Origin: Paenibacillus sp. Marseille-Q4541
GTDB lineage: Bacteria; Bacillota; Bacilli; Paenibacillales; Paenibacillaceae
Assembly (NCBI RefSeq): GCF_018310695.1
Contig: NZ_JAGXCY010000018.1
Span: 1 to 50,263, forward strand
Direction of reading: 5' to 3'
Length of the DNA: 50,263 nt
Under the pieces are notes generated by a model. That model saw only the letters and a program-made list of their open reading frames with translations, did no database searches and was not told the DNA's origin. The position numbers and the translations under genes are program-made. Position 1 is the first letter of the stretch, and the number at the start of each line of letters is the position of its first letter. Positions 35,693 to 44,539 of this stretch are shown here, piece by piece.

Positions 35693-36174
35693 TATTTGTA
35701 TACTTTGTTCATTACGATAAACTCCCTGTCTCTACTAAGAAATGTCCTTCCCTTCTGAAAGCCAACTCTCTCATACACCTTAATGGCTCGTTCATTGAAC
35801 GTAGCCACGACGAGTTGAACATTCTTCTGGTTCTTATTATTCCAAATAAAATGAAGACCCTCTACTAAAAAAGAGGCTCCTAGCCCGTTTCCTGTCAGGT
35901 CAGGTCTCATTCCTAGTCCTATATCTATTTGCTGATCGTTATTGTAAATGCCTGCTGCATATCCTCCCGGAACCCTTGCCGCTTCTCCGGTACAAATAAA
36001 CCCAATGAGTTCCCCTTGTTCATCCAGAGCGGCATGATAACTTCCGTCCATGAGTTCATGAATCGTTTCTTCATCGTCTCCCATACTGTAGAACTGGTAA
36101 GGCTCAGGATATGTCCATGTAGCAATGTCTCTCGCGTACGCCTCTGTCATGGATAAAAATCGGATTAAATTCAT
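35692..36174 (-). CDS. GNAT acetyltransferase
   Basis: A 160-residue GNAT-fold protein. The acetyl-CoA-binding motif is GMRPDLTGNGLGASFL, and the following beta strand and helix (LVVATFNERAIKVYERVGFQ) are conserved in the family. The N-terminus (DIATWTYPEPYQFYSM) is typical of a group found in Bacillus relatives. GAGGGTG precedes the ATG. It is convergent with the previous acetyltransferase gene. Substrate unknown. Confidence 0.87.
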   Translation of the reverse strand: MNLIRFLSMTEAYARDIATWTYPEPYQFYSMGDDEETIHELMDGSYHAALDEQGELIGFICTGEAARVPGGYAAGIYNNDQQIDIGLGMRPDLTGNGLGASFLVEGLHFIWNNKNQKNVQLVVATFNERAIKVYERVGFQKGRTFLSRDREFIVMNKVYK

Positions 36175-36216
36175 AGTTATGACACCCTCTATCTGTTGGA
36201 AGTATTTTAATAACCC

Positions 36217-36699
36217 TCAATTGTACTTCTCATCCCACTGTCGTTTCCATGTCCCGTAATTCATTCCTGAGAACTCCTCCAGCGTCCGTCCATCTAGTGA
36301 GTACACCCCTCCATCTGTAGGGGAGTCTAGGTCCGGTAAGCTGTACCCTCCAATCACCTCATTCTCTGTCTGCATTACACACACAATGGTTTGGTCCTGA
36401 GGATTGGAAGGGGCCCTCTCTAAAGGGTGATTCGTAACATAGAACTTAGTGGTATAAATCATTTTCCCTATATACACAGCGGCATCTACAGATTGAACGC
36501 TCCAATACATTTGATGCGGCAGCTGTGTCAGATCTTCTCTAGTGAGCTTGTGTTCATAAACAGGATCTTCTTGCCGAATGATTTCATAACCTTGTTCTGT
36601 TAGAAACTCCCTAGAAGGAGAATCAAGAGGTTGCAATGAGCCGTTACTACATGCGGTAATCAAAAGAAACAAAACCATCAGCATTGTGAGCCTGTTCAT
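36217..36699 (-). CDS. Small lipoprotein, unknown function
   Basis: A 160-residue protein with a short signal peptide and lipobox (MLMVLFLLITACSNG), so it should be lipid-anchored outside the membrane. The mature part has no cysteine cluster or repeat and contains a Ser-Pro-Thr-Asp-Gly segment and a Trp-rich end (YGTWKRQWDEKYN). I do not recognise a named domain. It precedes the acetyltransferase gene on the same strand by 42 bp and may be co-transcribed. Confidence 0.72.
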   Translation of the reverse strand: MNRLTMLMVLFLLITACSNGSLQPLDSPSREFLTEQGYEIIRQEDPVYEHKLTREDLTQLPHQMYWSVQSVDAAVYIGKMIYTTKFYVTNHPLERAPSNPQDQTIVCVMQTENEVIGGYSLPDLDSPTDGGVYSLDGRTLEEFSGMNYGTWKRQWDEKYN

Positions 36700-37040
36700 T
36701 TCAATTGGCCGATCTCATTGTTCTGCTCATCGGCATTCTGAGTTTTAACCTCCACCGCTCCCAACTCCTTCGCTTCATTAGGTTACAGGCGCCTCAACAA
36801 AATATATTACAATATTATACATATATACAGTTCATTTGTAATTACAGGACTAAAAAACGGCCCTTGGAAACCACGCGTTATTTCAAAAGATGTTAATTAT
36901 ACAATTCTAGTAACATAAATCAAATAAAGAAGCACCCAGTTTATTTTGTATCCATTTCAAATCTGCTGTTTAAGGGTATACACTCTTTAGATGTAACACA
37001 TGAAATCTACCTAACCAAGACGAGAAATGAGTGAACCGAT
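36700..37040. other. Intergenic region without supported gene
   Basis: 341 bp between two divergent lipoprotein genes. It is AT-rich in the middle and must hold both promoters, but I cannot name a convincing -35/-10 pair. An open frame at 36705-36896 on the plus strand has no ribosome-binding site and no protein-like composition. Confidence 0.5.
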
Positions 37041-37844
37041 ATGAAGAAAGTGCTCATCACTTTATTCACGACAACGATGTTCCTGAGTGCCTGTGCTCAA
37101 GAGAATAATGAAAATTCTCCTCCCCCAAATGACACAGTGACCCAGCCAAACCAGACCGTGAATCAAGACCAATCAATCATAACAAAGAACGACTCTTCTA
37201 CCTCTACTGAACAAGGTACGCAGACGAAAGAAGTGAACGGGGCAGATATTCGTACAATCGAAATCGGTCATCACTACATAGGAAATATTTTTATAAAAAT
37301 GGAGCCTAATACGGACCATATCACTGCTACGCTGAATAACGAGGAACTTCATGAAGAAGTTGCACCTGAACTGCTTTTGTCGACAAGCGAGCACACACTC
37401 ATTGTAGATACTCGCGTACCCGATGGGACCGCTGCAAAACCCAGTACTGTAAACGGAAATCTGAATAAAGAGCCGCTTACTCTCTCCCTTATTGTCCCTG
37501 AGAAAATGTATGAGCAGATTTCCCTTATTACGCAAAGCGGGAACATAACAGCAGAACATATGAATACTAATACAATGGTGATAAAAACCGATGCGGGTAA
37601 CCTCGATATGAAGCAAGTGAATGCCAGCAAACTGAATGCTGAATCCGGTGCAGGAAATATCTTTTTTAAAACAGATACACCAGATGCATTTACCATCATT
37701 GCCGGAACGGGTGCGGGCAAACTGGAGCTACTTGGAGAAGTGATCGAACAAACAGAGTCATCTGAACCAGACCTTACGATCGGCACCGGAGCTAAGGAGG
37801 CTAGATTCGCAACAGGAGCAGGAAATGTACGAGTGTATGAGTAA
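37041..37844 (+). CDS. Lipoprotein with DUF4097-like beta-repeat domain
   Basis: A 267-residue lipoprotein with signal peptide and lipobox (FLSACAQ), then a low-complexity Asn/Pro/Thr-rich linker to about residue 65. The C-terminal half has repeated short strands with the pattern ITQSGNITAEHM, IKTDAGNLDMKQV, AESGAGNIFFKT and TGAGKLEL, the signature of DUF4097 right-handed beta-repeat domains. Such proteins are often linked to envelope stress systems, but no regulator is adjacent here. It has its own terminator. Confidence 0.82.
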   Translation: MKKVLITLFTTTMFLSACAQENNENSPPPNDTVTQPNQTVNQDQSIITKNDSSTSTEQGTQTKEVNGADIRTIEIGHHYIGNIFIKMEPNTDHITATLNNEELHEEVAPELLLSTSEHTLIVDTRVPDGTAAKPSTVNGNLNKEPLTLSLIVPEKMYEQISLITQSGNITAEHMNTNTMVIKTDAGNLDMKQVNASKLNAESGAGNIFFKTDTPDAFTIIAGTGAGKLELLGEVIEQTESSEPDLTIGTGAKEARFATGAGNVRVYE

Positions 37845-37902
37845 AATTGTAAATATACATTGGGATATATAGAGCCAAATGGTATTTTTTCATAGCAAAA
37901 GC

Positions 37903-37946
37903 AAAACACCTTCCCCCTTCAAACTCAGGGTCTGAGGTGTTTTTTT
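37903..37946 (+). terminator. Terminator after the DUF4097-like gene
   Basis: AAAACACCT / AGGTGTTTT stem ending in a run of seven or more T residues on the plus strand, about 60 bp past the stop. Confidence 0.85.
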
Positions 37947-38017
37947 GCATATATACAAAAAGTTTTAAAAACCTACAATTCTCCAAAAAAATTTCATTTC
38001 AAATGATTATTTCACTA

Positions 38018-38045
38018 TAAGTTATGAATCGTTTCCAGACGATAT
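38018..38045 (+). promoter_or_regulatory. Sigma-D-like (motility) promoter for the chemotaxis receptor
   Basis: TAAG (38018-38021) and GACGATAT (38038-38045) with a 16-bp spacer. The sigma-D consensus is TAAA and GCCGATAT, so 3 of 4 and 7 of 8 bases match. The location upstream of a methyl-accepting chemotaxis gene fits the usual sigma-D regulon. The predicted transcript has a leader of about 150 nt with a GTGGTT / AATCAC hairpin near 38155-38174. Confidence 0.5.
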
Positions 38046-38201
38046 AGTAATATAGACCTTTATTATAGAGTTCGTTTTACCTACAAAATACGCAACCCTT
38101 TTCACAAGAGCGAAAAGCCCTAGCGGGAATAGTGGCAGAAACATGTCTATAACAAGTGGTTACTAAGGAAATCACATCACCTTAACGAGAGGAAGAAATG
38201 A

Positions 38202-39647
38202 ATGTCAGAAGAATTAAAAGAATTGCATCAACGAAATGGTCTAATGGTTAGATTGTTATGGATCTGTACCGCTCTTGGACTCGCTGCTTGTTATCGGAGT
38301 TTAGATATAATGCTATCTATTCTATGTACTGCTGTTCCCATAGCAGCGGTATGTACCCTGTTCTACTTTAAAAAATGGTACGTCGCTCAAACCATGTATA
38401 TCGTCGCGATCGGTTTTAATGTCATTTGTTTTACTTTCATGTACGCAAGCAAATGGCCAGCAGATTATGTCATCTTGTTTGTGGGTCTAGCTCTTTGCTC
38501 TCTCTACATGGATATGAAACCGCTGCTTGTGAACGGTATCATTGGGCTGATCGTCCTCAACTATTTCTGCTATGCCATCTATGTAGGTGAGGATTTACTC
38601 GGATCTAACGCGTATTATGTGGTTACCTTGCTCACCTTGCTCGGTCAAAGCACGATAGGAAAACGAATGCTGAAACGCATGAAATCCAGTATGCAAGAAT
38701 CGGATCTGGCCAGACAGAAAATGGAACTGCTCATGAACGAGGTACGTCATGTATCTACCGTTATGACTACGTCGGGAACAGAGCTTAACGAGAATGCAGA
38801 CATGGCAGGCAAGATTAACAAAGAAGTATTGTCCGCTTTTCAAGAAATATCAACGGGTATTGAATCTCAAGCAGGCAGCGTGTCAGATATCAGTTCTGCG
38901 ATGCATGAATTAAATGAATCCGTGGAAAGAACCCTTCATGCTTCAAGCACAACAAGCGAACGAGCTCGAGATGCGGCAGAACTAACCAAGGATGGAAAGA
39001 TTCAGGTAGCGGAACTGACCTCTATTATTCGTCTCGTATCTGAAATCGTCGAAGACACCACGCAAATAATTGAAAAGGTAAATAAAGAGAATGTGAAGAT
39101 TGGCGGGATTCTTTCTGCGATTCAAGATATCAGTACACAGACCAACCTGCTCTCTCTGAATGCATCGATTGAAGCAGCTCGTGCCGGTGAACATGGAAAA
39201 GGCTTCGCCGTAGTTGCCACTGAAATCCGTAATCTGTCACAGTCTACGCAGCGCTCTTCTGCTGATATTGCCGATATTTTGTATTCCATTCAAAAAGATG
39301 TCGGCACTGCAGCCATTCGTATTTCCGAAGGAAGAAAGGCTTCTATTGCAGGAACCGCTTCTACCAATATTATTGAAAAACTCTTTACAGACATTGATAT
39401 CAATACAACCGAAGTTAGGGAGCAAGCTGCATACCTCGAGAACCTCAACAGTCAGCTAAAGGAATCCTCAGCACGAATTAATGATGAGCTGAACTCCGTA
39501 TCCTCGGTGACCGAACAATCTGCGGCTTCCGTAGAGGAAGTCCTTGCTAGCGCTGAGCTACAACAGGAACGAGTTACCGATATGGTGCAGAGTATTGTGA
39601 GGCTTAATGAGACGACGCAGAGCTTGAATAAGGTTTTGCAGGGGTAA
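38202..39647 (+). CDS. Methyl-accepting chemotaxis protein with multi-helix membrane N-terminus
   Basis: A 481-residue receptor. About five or six hydrophobic helices fill residues ~15-160 with only short loops, so there is no large extracellular sensor domain and no HAMP. A cytoplasmic coiled coil follows with the kinase-control tip [20 protein letters not shown] and [12 protein letters not shown]. Methylation-region helices lie on both sides. The ligand would be membrane-associated, intracellular or detected by another protein. GAGAGG lies 9 bp before the ATG. Single gene with its own terminator. Confidence 0.9.
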   Translation: MSEELKELHQRNGLMVRLLWICTALGLAACYRSLDIMLSILCTAVPIAAVCTLFYFKKWYVAQTMYIVAIGFNVICFTFMYASKWPADYVILFVGLALCSLYMDMKPLLVNGIIGLIVLNYFCYAIYVGEDLLGSNAYYVVTLLTLLGQSTIGKRMLKRMKSSMQESDLARQKMELLMNEVRHVSTVMTTSGTELNENADMAGKINKEVLSAFQEISTGIESQAGSVSDISSAMHELNESVERTLHASSTTSERARDAAELTKDGKIQVAELTSIIRLVSEIVEDTTQIIEKVNKENVKIGGILSAIQDISTQTNLLSLNASIEAARAGEHGKGFAVVATEIRNLSQSTQRSSADIADILYSIQKDVGTAAIRISEGRKASIAGTASTNIIEKLFTDIDINTTEVREQAAYLENLNSQLKESSARINDELNSVSSVTEQSAASVEEVLASAELQQERVTDMVQSIVRLNETTQSLNKVLQG

Positions 39648-39665
39648 CTGAATTCATAAATGAAA

Positions 39666-39704
39666 AAAACTCTTTCCACGTATTATTTACTTGGAAAGAG
39701 TTTT
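39666..39704. terminator. Terminator after the chemotaxis receptor gene
   Basis: AAAACTCTTTCCA / TGGAAAGAGTTTT stem with T run on the plus strand and A run before it, so it may work in both directions. It separates the receptor gene from the toxin-immunity pair. Confidence 0.85.
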
Positions 39705-39805
39705 TTGTAGGTCTGGAATTATATTGTAAATTTATACTCATCAGGATCTGGATTTTCTAAAAAAACGTAAAGACTATTGCCTATCAAGACTTAATTATTT
39801 GATTT

Positions 39806-40315
39806 TTATTTTTCGATCTCTAGTATTAATCTTTTCAAACTCAAAATATATTTATTATTCTCATTATTTAATATTCTTAACTCTTCAACATATAGCTTAG
39901 TTTTATCTATTACTTCTTTTTTCAAGTCTTCATAAGTAACCCTTTTTTCTTTCCAATACTGATACATTAAATTCGGCATTTTTTTTGTTTCAATTGCTCC
40001 ACTTCCTTTAGGTTTATCAGCAGAAACCTTACTTATTCCCACTACATCTTTTTCCTTTTTTAGTTCAATCCATATTGATGGCTTTTCGATATCACTTATT
40101 AAAACATATCTCTCAGTTTTCAGAATTAATACAGCCTCTAAAAGATAATACATCCACCAATAAACAGAAACAGAAAAATCATCAATTTCTTCAGTTATAA
40201 AAATACCATAGGTTTCATTATCAATTTCAAACTGAAAATATCCATCTGCCCCATTTAACTCGTTTCCTTCTACATTCTCATTTTCAAATAACTTATAACT
40301 GATTTTGAACATCAT
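39806..40315 (-). CDS. Candidate immunity protein for the adjacent WXG100-type toxin
   Basis: About 168-169 residues, cytoplasmic, no signal peptide or membrane helix. I do not recognise the family. The assignment rests on position: it starts 8 bp after the toxin stop, with its ribosome-binding site (GGTGGAG) overlapping that stop. The second of two adjacent ATGs (40310-40312) is better spaced. The DNA is strikingly AT-rich (about 18% GC in the 60 bases from 39841, hand count), unlike the neighbouring genes, as is common for horizontally exchanged immunity genes. The C-terminal third is a charged helical stretch. Confidence 0.6.
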   Translation of the reverse strand: MMFKISYKLFENENVEGNELNGADGYFQFEIDNETYGIFITEEIDDFSVSVYWWMYYLLEAVLILKTERYVLISDIEKPSIWIELKKEKDVVGISKVSADKPKGSGAIETKKMPNLMYQYWKEKRVTYEDLKKEVIDKTKLYVEELRILNNENNKYILSLKRLILEIEK

Positions 40316-40323
40316 TCTCCACC

Positions 40324-41406
40324 TTATTCAGTCATTTTTTTAATATCCTCTACTGTGAATTTATGTCTTCCATACACTGTGCCAAATTGACCATCAGGAT
40401 GAACAAAAACCTCTATTATTTCTCCGTCTATTTCATAGGTCAGATGACCAGTTTTACCTTGACTTTTTAAATCGTTATAAGCTATTTCAGCATATTTATT
40501 TATGTCATCTTTGCTCCATTTTGGATTAAAAAAACTAGATTCTAATTTATCTGCTAACTGGGCATCCGATAAATATATTGATTGTTGTGCAATCGACTCA
40601 ATATTATGCTTGTTAAGATGCTTTTTATTAGTTGTACTTAATGGATATTTAATTTCAATATCTGATACTCTAGTATTATTAACCTCACTAGAACCTTCGG
40701 TCTTGCTTTTTCCTCCAGAACCTCCTAGAACATCATCCTTATTCTTCAGAAGCTTCCCTATCGTTAAATATGCAGCTGCCTGACTTACCACATAGCCGGA
40801 ATAGTAACCTGCACCTTGTTTTTCATATCCTTGCTTCATCTCTTCTACAAACTGTTCAGCATCGGATCGTGCGGTTCCCGCTCCCCATGCGTAATCCCAA
40901 GCGAAGCGTAACCCCATACCAACGTCGACTACTTTCCCAATCGTAAGTGCATATCCTATATTGAAGGCCGCCCCGAATGGATTCTCCAAAAAGCTTTTCC
41001 CAACACCTAATGCATCATCAAAGAGTCCTTCTATTGTAGCGCCTACTCCCTTAACTGCAGAAGCTGTAAAATCAACTCCATTTTTTAGCTTTGCCTCAAC
41101 TTCCGGAGGTAGGCTAGGCATAACAATTGCCGATCCTCCTTCACCATCCGCCTCAGCAAAACTTCTCGCAATAAAATTCAGCTGCTGTGCAATGGAAGAA
41201 ATCTGCTCCATTGTCACGCCCATGGATTGCCGGGCCACTAGATACTCCTGGAAAAACCGTTCTTTTGTTGCCCCAGACCAGCCTTCTCTTATAAAATAAA
41301 TTTGTTTATCCAGTCGATCGCATATCCGTTCCAGCTCCTGCCGCTGGGCCAAGAAGCGTCCGGCAACGTCCAGCAGCTGATCAGGTGAGACCAATATTTT
41401 CACCAT
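40324..41406 (-). CDS. WXG100/LXG-like polymorphic toxin
   Basis: A 360-residue protein in three parts. Residues 1-90 form a helical WXG100-like module with the Trp-x-Gly turn (REGWSGATKERF), a substrate signal for the type VII secretion system. Residues ~110-215 form a glycine- and alanine-rich pre-toxin region with hydrophobic helices (GAAFNIGYALTIGKVVDVGM). Residues ~260-360 form a compact C-terminal domain (starting KKHLNKHNIESI, ending YGRHKFTVEDIKKM) with several His residues, probably the toxic effector. It may be an RNase of the BECR kind, but that is a guess. The C-terminal coding part is AT-richer than the N-terminal part. No type VII secretion genes are in the window. Confidence 0.75.
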   Translation of the reverse strand: MVKILVSPDQLLDVAGRFLAQRQELERICDRLDKQIYFIREGWSGATKERFFQEYLVARQSMGVTMEQISSIAQQLNFIARSFAEADGEGGSAIVMPSLPPEVEAKLKNGVDFTASAVKGVGATIEGLFDDALGVGKSFLENPFGAAFNIGYALTIGKVVDVGMGLRFAWDYAWGAGTARSDAEQFVEEMKQGYEKQGAGYYSGYVVSQAAAYLTIGKLLKNKDDVLGGSGGKSKTEGSSEVNNTRVSDIEIKYPLSTTNKKHLNKHNIESIAQQSIYLSDAQLADKLESSFFNPKWSKDDINKYAEIAYNDLKSQGKTGHLTYEIDGEIIEVFVHPDGQFGTVYGRHKFTVEDIKKMTE

Positions 41407-41593
41407 AAGGCATTCACTCTCACTGTTATTTAAGGTGAGTTTATTCTATCAAATACTGGAAAATACTACATCCGACATTCTTCCCTACCTGTTATATCTT
41501 CTCTATCTTATGTACTTCATAAAAAGGAATACAATTCATGATTAGTCATTTCCAACTGAATCTACTTTATTGAACAACTAGTAATTTAAAAAT

Positions 41594-41624
41594 AAGTTGC
41601 CTCCAGTATGTACTAGAAGCAACT
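41594..41624 (-). terminator. Terminator of the helicase operon
   Basis: On the minus strand AGTTGCTTC pairs with GAGGCAACT (one T-G pair), followed by TTATTTTTAAATT. It lies about 45 bp past the stop of the last helicase gene and upstream of the toxin gene, so the toxin pair is a separate transcription unit. Confidence 0.7.
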
Positions 41625-41668
41625 ATATGGCTTGTTAAATATCTCTCAACTATTTAATAGGATCCTGA

Positions 41669-44131
41669 TTAACTTACTAAAGTATGGTTCCGCTCAAAGT
41701 AAACTGCTAACCGATACTGGGCAATTTCCCACGTCCATTGATACAGAACCTCAAGTGTTTCTACAGGTGCCTCCTGCAAATCTAGATGGACAACAAAATG
41801 CACACCATCATAATCTATCAACCCTTTTGCACTTCCCGCCCATTTCGACATCGGCATATCCGATATCAATTGTCCGATTTTATCGCTATCATAATCCCAT
41901 AGCTTACGGGTCTTCTTGTCCGAAAAGTCTTTTAACTTGCGATACTCTTTATTCATAAGGTAATGATAGAAGAATGGGGCTGCCTCTTCCGCTGTAATCG
42001 ATTCGTTCCACTTTTCTATTCCTCGATCCAGCATAGCTAGGAGGATAACCATTTTGTAACTCTTAGACATATTGGTGTTCTCGACTTCTTCAAGCCAATT
42101 CTTATACTTCTCGTATACCAGCTGCTCTTCATCCATTAGTTCCTCTGCCCAACTGAGCATACCAACATAGGAACCGAACTGCTGACGATATTGTTTTGAG
42201 TTCATCCCACCATGCAAATGTAACTCCACATAACTTGGTCTTCTCCCCAACTGTTGTTTTACATCCAAGTATGCAGAATGAAGTTTTTCCTTCAAAGGCT
42301 GCCGCTTGAGATGCAATTCCTTGAGTAAGTTTATTGCTTGCAAATCAAATTCAAGGGAACACCCCTCAGGAACAGCCGGAAGAAATGTTTCCTTTTTCTT
42401 TTTGGAGTTCTCCTCAGCACCAGGCGGTGAAAATAGTGACAGCTTCAAATCCGCATTTCGGTAGTTCCCGATTAAATCAATAATATGGCATACTTCTTTT
42501 CCTTTATGCGTCCGAAGTCCGCGCCCAACCTGCTGTGTAAACACAGTGAGTGACTCCGTTGGCCGAACAAACAATAACGTGTCCACAGCCGGGATATCTA
42601 CCCCTTCATTAAATAAATCCACTGTGAAAATGAGTTCCAGTTCACCCGATCCCAATTGCTGTATGGCATCTGGTCTAGATATTTCTTTGGTGTTCGAATG
42701 AAGACTTATTGCTTGATGCCCCTGCTTACGGAACAAAGCCGTGAGATAATCTGCCTGTACAATGGAAGAACAAAATGCAATCGTCCGAGTCAGTTTATTT
42801 TCCAGCCAAGCCTGATAAATACGCTGTACGACGTCATCCTGTAATTGTTCTGTCAGTAGTTCCTGTTCATCGTACTTTGTCCCAAGCCAGCTTACCTTCG
42901 AATAATCAATTGCATCATATACTCCGTAGTAATGGAATTTGCTTAACCAACCTCGCTCAATAGCCTCAATGAAATGCATCGAAAATGCGACATTCCCATC
43001 ACATAATGCATAGATATCTTTGCCATCCATACGGTCCGGTGTTGCAGTGACACCGAGTAAAAAACTTGTTTTCAGCTCCTGAAGGACTGCTTGATATGTA
43101 TCTGCGGCTGCATGATGGAACTCATCTACCACAATCAGGTCAAAAGATTGTTCCCGAAAAACATCCCGGTGACGTTTCCTTCCCAGCGTATAGATAGAAG
43201 CAAATACCATGTCTTTATCTGCTTCCTTTGTTTTCCCATCGTACAGACCTGTCGATCGCTCTGGCATTACATGCTTAAAGGTGCGACGTGCTTGGTGAAG
43301 TAATTCTTCCCTATGAGCAATAAAGAGCACTCGCTTAAACCTTTCAGCAAAAAAAGCCGCCAAATAAGTCTTTCCAAGACCAGTTGGCATAATTGTAATC
43401 GCCCGGTCGTACCCTTCTTCTATCGTTCTACCCAGTTCTTCCAGTGCCATAGCTTGTGCCGGACGGGGAATGAGCATCGGCCGTTCTTCTTGTTTAACAC
43501 TTGCTGATTCATCCCGATCCATCACATCACTAGACAACTCTTCTGGTGTCATAGGAGTAAGCTCAGACTCTTCCATTCGGGATACCATTGCTGTCATCTC
43601 CGGGTATTTATCCCGGTACTCCTGGTACTGCTGTTCATATATTAGGATGGTTTCTATATTTACTGGTTCGGTCTGCTCATGATAAAAGCTGTTCATGAAC
43701 TTCTCTAGTGCTTCCTGAAACGTATAAGGCTCAGCCTGTGCACTCATAGCCAGATTCCATTCAAACCCCATCTTATAAGCAGAAGACGACATGTTAGAAG
43801 AACCTACGATAAACAGACCCTCATCACTGTCATAATCCAACAAGTAGGCTTTAGGATGAAAAGAGGTACCTCGGCTTCGCCATATGCGAAGTTCTAGACC
43901 CTCTATTTGCAGCAAACGGCGCAACGCGTTTGGCTGTGTAATATGTAAATAATCGCCGGCTAAAAGCTTGACTTCCGCTCCGCGGCGAATGGCTTTTTCG
44001 AGGTGAGGAGCTAATAATTTCACTCCCGAATCCATAACAAAAGAGGTCATAATGTAAATACCAGATGCCCGGCCAATGCCCTCGATGAGTTCATCGGCCA
44101 GGTTCTCTGTAATTAAACGAATATCCGGCAT
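41669..44131 (-). CDS. PLD-nuclease / SF2 helicase fusion with non-DUF3427 C-terminus
   Basis: An 820-residue protein. The N-terminal ~185 residues form one phospholipase D-type nuclease domain (FHPKAYLLDYD near residue 90, then GSSNMSSSAYKMGFEWN). An SF2 helicase follows: Walker A MPTGLGKTYL (~250), DEFH box VVDEFHHAAAD (~338), GVTATPDRMDG, and motif VI QQVGRGLRTHKG (~535). The C-terminal ~260 residues are helical and contain LGRRPSYVEL and YRQQFGSYVGML, resembling small DNA-binding repeats linked to homing endonucleases. It starts directly at the MazG-like stop (TAGATG), with GAGGCGG inside that gene. Related in its first two domains to the SauUSI-like protein of the same operon. Probably an ATP-dependent DNA nuclease in phage defence. 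Confidence 0.83.
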   Translation of the reverse strand: MPDIRLITENLADELIEGIGRASGIYIMTSFVMDSGVKLLAPHLEKAIRRGAEVKLLAGDYLHITQPNALRRLLQIEGLELRIWRSRGTSFHPKAYLLDYDSDEGLFIVGSSNMSSSAYKMGFEWNLAMSAQAEPYTFQEALEKFMNSFYHEQTEPVNIETILIYEQQYQEYRDKYPEMTAMVSRMEESELTPMTPEELSSDVMDRDESASVKQEERPMLIPRPAQAMALEELGRTIEEGYDRAITIMPTGLGKTYLAAFFAERFKRVLFIAHREELLHQARRTFKHVMPERSTGLYDGKTKEADKDMVFASIYTLGRKRHRDVFREQSFDLIVVDEFHHAAADTYQAVLQELKTSFLLGVTATPDRMDGKDIYALCDGNVAFSMHFIEAIERGWLSKFHYYGVYDAIDYSKVSWLGTKYDEQELLTEQLQDDVVQRIYQAWLENKLTRTIAFCSSIVQADYLTALFRKQGHQAISLHSNTKEISRPDAIQQLGSGELELIFTVDLFNEGVDIPAVDTLLFVRPTESLTVFTQQVGRGLRTHKGKEVCHIIDLIGNYRNADLKLSLFSPPGAEENSKKKKETFLPAVPEGCSLEFDLQAINLLKELHLKRQPLKEKLHSAYLDVKQQLGRRPSYVELHLHGGMNSKQYRQQFGSYVGMLSWAEELMDEEQLVYEKYKNWLEEVENTNMSKSYKMVILLAMLDRGIEKWNESITAEEAAPFFYHYLMNKEYRKLKDFSDKKTRKLWDYDSDKIGQLISDMPMSKWAGSAKGLIDYDGVHFVVHLDLQEAPVETLEVLYQWTWEIAQYRLAVYFERNHTLVS

Positions 44132-44455
44132 CTACTTATCCGCCTCAATGAGAAATATCCGTTTTTTAAATGCTCCACGCTGATCTGCTTTTACTTTACG
44201 AATCTCATTTAGTTCCTCTTCACTAATACCGTGAACGGAAGCCAGGGAGTAAATGACCTCCAGCATATCCGCTAATTCTTCATTAGCTAGTGCGTCTGTT
44301 TCCGCTTCTTGATATTCTTTATGTTCCTCTTCCAGCTTTGTTCTCAGCTCCATCTTGTAGGCTTCCTCACCCAAAATAGAAGTCTTACAGTATTTACCTT
44401 GAGACTGGATGATATTCGGAATTAAATCCCTTACTAACTTGTTGTATGTTGGCAT
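44132..44455 (-). CDS. MazG-like nucleotide pyrophosphohydrolase
   Basis: A 107-residue all-alpha NTP pyrophosphatase-like protein. The metal-binding helices are visible as KLEEEHKEYQEAE and ANEELADMLEVIYSLA, giving the E-x-x-E...E-x-x-D arrangement of the MazG/phosphoribosyl-ATP pyrophosphohydrolase fold. The start YNKLVRDLIPNIIQ is the hallmark of a widespread small family. It lies 84 bp after the Nudix gene and touches the last helicase gene. Known relatives remove pyrophosphate from NTPs or dNTPs. Here it may act on nucleotide pools during phage attack or serve general housekeeping. Confidence 0.85.
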   Translation of the reverse strand: MPTYNKLVRDLIPNIIQSQGKYCKTSILGEEAYKMELRTKLEEEHKEYQEAETDALANEELADMLEVIYSLASVHGISEEELNEIRKVKADQRGAFKKRIFLIEADK

Positions 44456-44539
44456 GGTTCTGATCGTCCCCTCTCTATCTTCGCTCTATCATTGTCTAAC
44501 TCATCATTTAAAATCATGAAACTACACACACTATGTGGT

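Noticed and set aside
36705..36896. 63-codon plus-strand frame in the lipoprotein spacer
   Set aside because: No ribosome-binding site, starts 6 bp from a divergent gene start and has low-information composition.
38080..38200. Possible c-di-GMP or other riboswitch in the chemotaxis receptor leader
   Set aside because: The region is structured but lacks the GACGCAAAGCC-type conserved core of GEMM-I and matches no other riboswitch consensus that I know.
41407..41668. A short gene between the toxin and the helicase operon
   Set aside because: Only the operon terminator is supported; no frame with a ribosome-binding site is present.
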